Origin: Wolfiporia cocos
Taxonomy: Eukaryota; Basidiomycota; Agaricomycetes; Polyporales; Phaeolaceae
Direction: 5' to 3'
NCBI GenBank assembly: GCA_029448655.1
Contig: JACCLO010000006.1
Location: 806,001 to 870,000 of the forward strand
DNA length: 64,000 bases
Part shown: positions 61,565 to 64,000 of the stretch, piece after piece
How the letters are laid out: every line of letters starts with the position of its first letter
Numbering within the stretch: the first letter of the stretch is position 1
The notes under the pieces: model-generated
What the model saw: only the letters and a program-made list of their open reading frames with translations
Database searches by the model: none
What the model was told of the DNA's origin: nothing
Position numbers and translations under genes: made by a program

Positions 61565-63543
61565 CTAAGCAGCCTCCTCCCAAGAGACGTTCCAAACGCT
61601 AGTGACGTCCCATTCGGCCTCGAGCCCGACGCTCTGGCCGGGAGGAACGTCACACACCCACTCAAACAGCCCGTCCTGGCCATCGACGCCCGCCAGCCAG
61701 CGCACATCGCGCCCCAGCTGCGCAGACCCCTGATCCACGCCGCCCGCGCCGGCGCGCCCGATGCGCACGAGCGAGACGCCAACGCGCGGGTCGCTCGGGA
61801 GCGGGTGCGCCTCGCGCACGACGAGCGGTACGGCGGACGCATGTCCGTTGCGCACCGTCGTGTGCACCGTGCACGAGGTTGTGCGCGTCGGCGCGTGGGA
61901 CGTGGGTGCGGTGTCTGTGCTCGAGCGCGAGGTGCGCTTGTGGGTGATCTCGAGTGCGTCGTCGACGCCAAACGAGCAAGTGAAATCCTTGGTCGAGTGC
62001 GTTTCCTGCCGACAGGAACGAACGCGGGGGAATATATCAGCTAGGGCTGCCAAATCGTCAAAATAGAACGCACCTCAAGCTGGGTCTTTGTTATTAGTTC
62101 CCCGTCCACGAAGACACGCACAGGCCCAGAGAGGAGCTGGAATGAGCTTGTGTTCGTCGCGGTGCACTCGACGAACGCCGCAGCGCGCACACGAGGGACG
62201 CACACCCACTTGAACTCCGCTTTAAGTGTGAGCACCGCGACAGAGAGCGTGTGCACCGTGCGATCGCCCGGGATGCTCACGGGGCCTGGCACGTCGATGC
62301 GGAAGCGCGCCTTCGCAGCGCTCTCACGCACTACAGTGCTCGTATCTCCTGAATCCTCAGCGTCCGCATCAGGCTCGAAGCCCGCATCGCTGTCCTGCCT
62401 GACAACAGATGCGGGAAGTGGCATGGCGCCAGGCGGCACTGGCAGGCGTGGCGACGATGCTTCCGAATGTAGACGAGCATGTTCTTGCACCACCGCTGGC
62501 CGCACTGCCCAGCTGCGATGCAGCGGCTCCTCAACCTCTACTGCTTCAGGCGGGCTGATTGATTGTTCCATTGCTCTTAAGGCCGTCCTCGCGCTGAAAG
62601 CCCCGTGAGCTCGGGGAAGCTGGGCGGCCTGTGGAGGCGACCCCCGTGCAGCATACCGCACGGCAGAAGGAGGCGGGGGAAGCGGGGCAGATGGAACAAC
62701 TGGTACCTGCCTCACCCTGATCTTTCGTGGCTTGAGCTCTGGGATCGTCGAGTTCTGTGCGGAGGGTGACGCTCGGAACGAACGAGTGCGGTTTCGTTCC
62801 AGTCTTCGCCCGTGCCCTGCGTGACTCGAGCGTTGTAGTGAAGTGTGACCTCGCCCGCGGGTCTGCCATCAACAGTCACGGCCCGCATCTCGTAGATCGG
62901 CTCCCAGAATACGTTCGAGACCACTATACACATTGGTCACATCGGAGTCCCAATTGATGTCACATGAAAACGCACTATACTTCAGCGTGAACTCAACAGA
63001 CTGGTCCTGCGCCGCTGAGAACAACATAGTGACCACCCCGCCAGTCCCGCCAGAGCGTGGCGGCACAGTGGCATCACGTATAGTCTCGTCAATGCCAGCA
63101 ATCTCTCGCTCAACATCTCGGATGGCCGCCGCACTGGCGCGCCGTCCATCGACAAATGCGTCAAAAAAGGCTACCGCATCGGCCGGCGTCTCGTGCTCTC
63201 TCGTGATCGATTTTGCGTAGCTGATCAGGAGTTGCTGTCCTTCAGCACGCAGAGCCTTTTCATCCTCCAGAGCACGCTTCCGCGCCTTCAGCTGACGAAC
63301 TGTCTCTGATTCACTGTCGTTGGCCTGCGCTTGTGCCTTTACTGTGCACTGCGTGTCGAGGACTTGGGCAGCACCGTTAATGTTCGAAACATGAACGCTG
63401 TCAACATCAATGTGGCGGGACAGGTGCGTAACCTCCACCGTGTTCCGTCCAGCCTACGATACGCGATGAGCCAATCGTGAATGTCAGCAATAGGCGAAAC
63501 TTACTTTGAGAGCGATCTGGAACGTCCTCGTGACCTGCGCCAT
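61565..63543 (-). CDS. DUF4139/DUF4140 (mucoidy inhibitor A-like) protein
   Basis: Family of unknown biochemical function found from bacteria to fungi (worm F37C4.5 type). The start MAQVTRTFQIALK is followed by a 51-nt intron (about 63453-63503), then AGRNTVEVTHLSRHIDVDSV, QLKARKRALEDEKALRAEGQ (coiled coil within DUF4140) and VEREIAGIDETIRDA. The DUF4139 core follows: EFTLKY, then NVFWEPIYEMRAVTVDGRPA, VTLHYNARVTQGTGEDW, a Pro-rich insertion, VLTLKAEFKWVCVPRVRAAA, FVECTATNTSSFQLLSGPVR and FVDGELITKTQLE. The terminal all-beta part runs to WLAGVDGQDGLFEWVCDVPP and ends SVWNVSWEEAA, TAG 61567-61565. Short GT-AG introns break the frame near 62.04, 62.71 and 62.92 kb. Confidence 0.85.
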
Positions 63544-64000
63544 GGAGGAGGAATACGGATGTGCCGTCATGTACAGGCTGACCGACTTTGTCGGGTGGTG
63601 AGACGCGTTCAAGGTACTCAGGTGCATGCTGGGCGGTGGACAGTGGGCAAGATACGAGATGGCCTGAACTGCTGTGTCTGCAGGCGTTATAACCTGGCCG
63701 GGGAGGGCCTCGTAAGCCAGCCTAGAGCTCTGAGTCAGGTTAGTGCAGCTCTGAGTCAGGTTAGTGCAGTGGTCCGCGGCGGGGCCGTAGACCTAATACA
63801 CGCTGTCGAGAACTGATGCCATCATCAATCCAAATAGCAACCCAGTCGAGCGAGCTGCAAAATCCGATTCGCTCCTCTGTCTCAGCTAGGCAGCGTATAC
63901 ATAGTAGGCAGCCTGCTGCAGAACTTGAGGTCCCAGTCATCGCTTGCGCGCACATATCCGAGCAAAGGAGCGTATGATCAAAACCACACGGTCAAGTGTC
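63544..64000. other. Upstream region of the DUF4139 gene, right window edge
   Basis: About 460 bp, presumed promoter of the minus-strand gene. It contains a 21-bp direct repeat but no recognisable coding sequence. Confidence 0.4.
63726..63767. repeat. Tandem direct repeat, 2 x 21 bp
   Basis: Two identical adjacent 21-bp units starting AGCTCTGAGTC and ending GTTAGTGC, at 63726-63746 and 63747-63767, upstream of the DUF4139 gene. Confidence 0.9.

Overview
This window is nuclear DNA from a filamentous basidiomycete, most likely an Agaricomycete (mushroom-forming) fungus. The evidence is dense genes on both strands, each split by many 45-65 bp GT-AG introns, divergent and convergent gene pairs with short spacers, and a protein repertoire that fits this group (Argonaute, an IMD/I-BAR-like protein, and large EF-hand/ZZ-finger proteins that I associate with mushrooms). 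Gene calls below come from hand-splicing: a frame was joined only where donor, acceptor and phase agreed and the resulting protein matched a known family.

Left part (1-25.3 kb) is core eukaryotic housekeeping. In order: 3' end of eIF4B (+), COX12 (-), PRP18 (+), a frame-broken SGNH/CE16-like esterase (-), UBA4 (+), TIM13 (-), JJJ1 (+), Argonaute (-), APC10/DOC1 (+), MED25 (+), a PITH-domain protein (-), a UBX4/ASPSCR1-like protein (+), an RS-type cyclophilin (-) and an Rsr1-like Ras GTPase (+). Themes are mitochondrial import and respiration (COX12, TIM13), RNA splicing and translation (PRP18, eIF4B, JJJ1), and tRNA thiolation/urmylation (UBA4).

Middle part (25.9-44 kb) holds the DEAD-box helicase DBP2 with a long internal intron, an Alba-domain protein, a large DDT/PHD chromatin protein, a Thr-rich GPI-anchored-type protein, the GTPase OLA1 and an IMD-like membrane-shaping protein.

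Right part (44.9-63.5 kb) is lineage-specific. Two paralogous giant proteins (helical N-terminus, EF-hand, beta-rich module, two ZZ-like zinc fingers, C-terminal coiled coil) flank a Ser/Thr-rich single-pass membrane protein, followed by a DUF4139 protein. Gene spacing widens here (2.8 kb at 53.2-56.0 kb).

The most notable points are: an Argonaute in which three of four slicer residues are replaced while the guide 5'-phosphate pocket is kept, and which appears to need an AT-AC intron; the tandem EF-hand/ZZ family, one copy of which has a damaged calcium loop; a tandemly duplicated intron in OLA1 that creates a zero-length exon; an 8-nt micro-exon in COX12; and an unusual switch-II residue in the Ras-like GTPase. 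No tRNA, rRNA, CRISPR array or intact transposon was seen.
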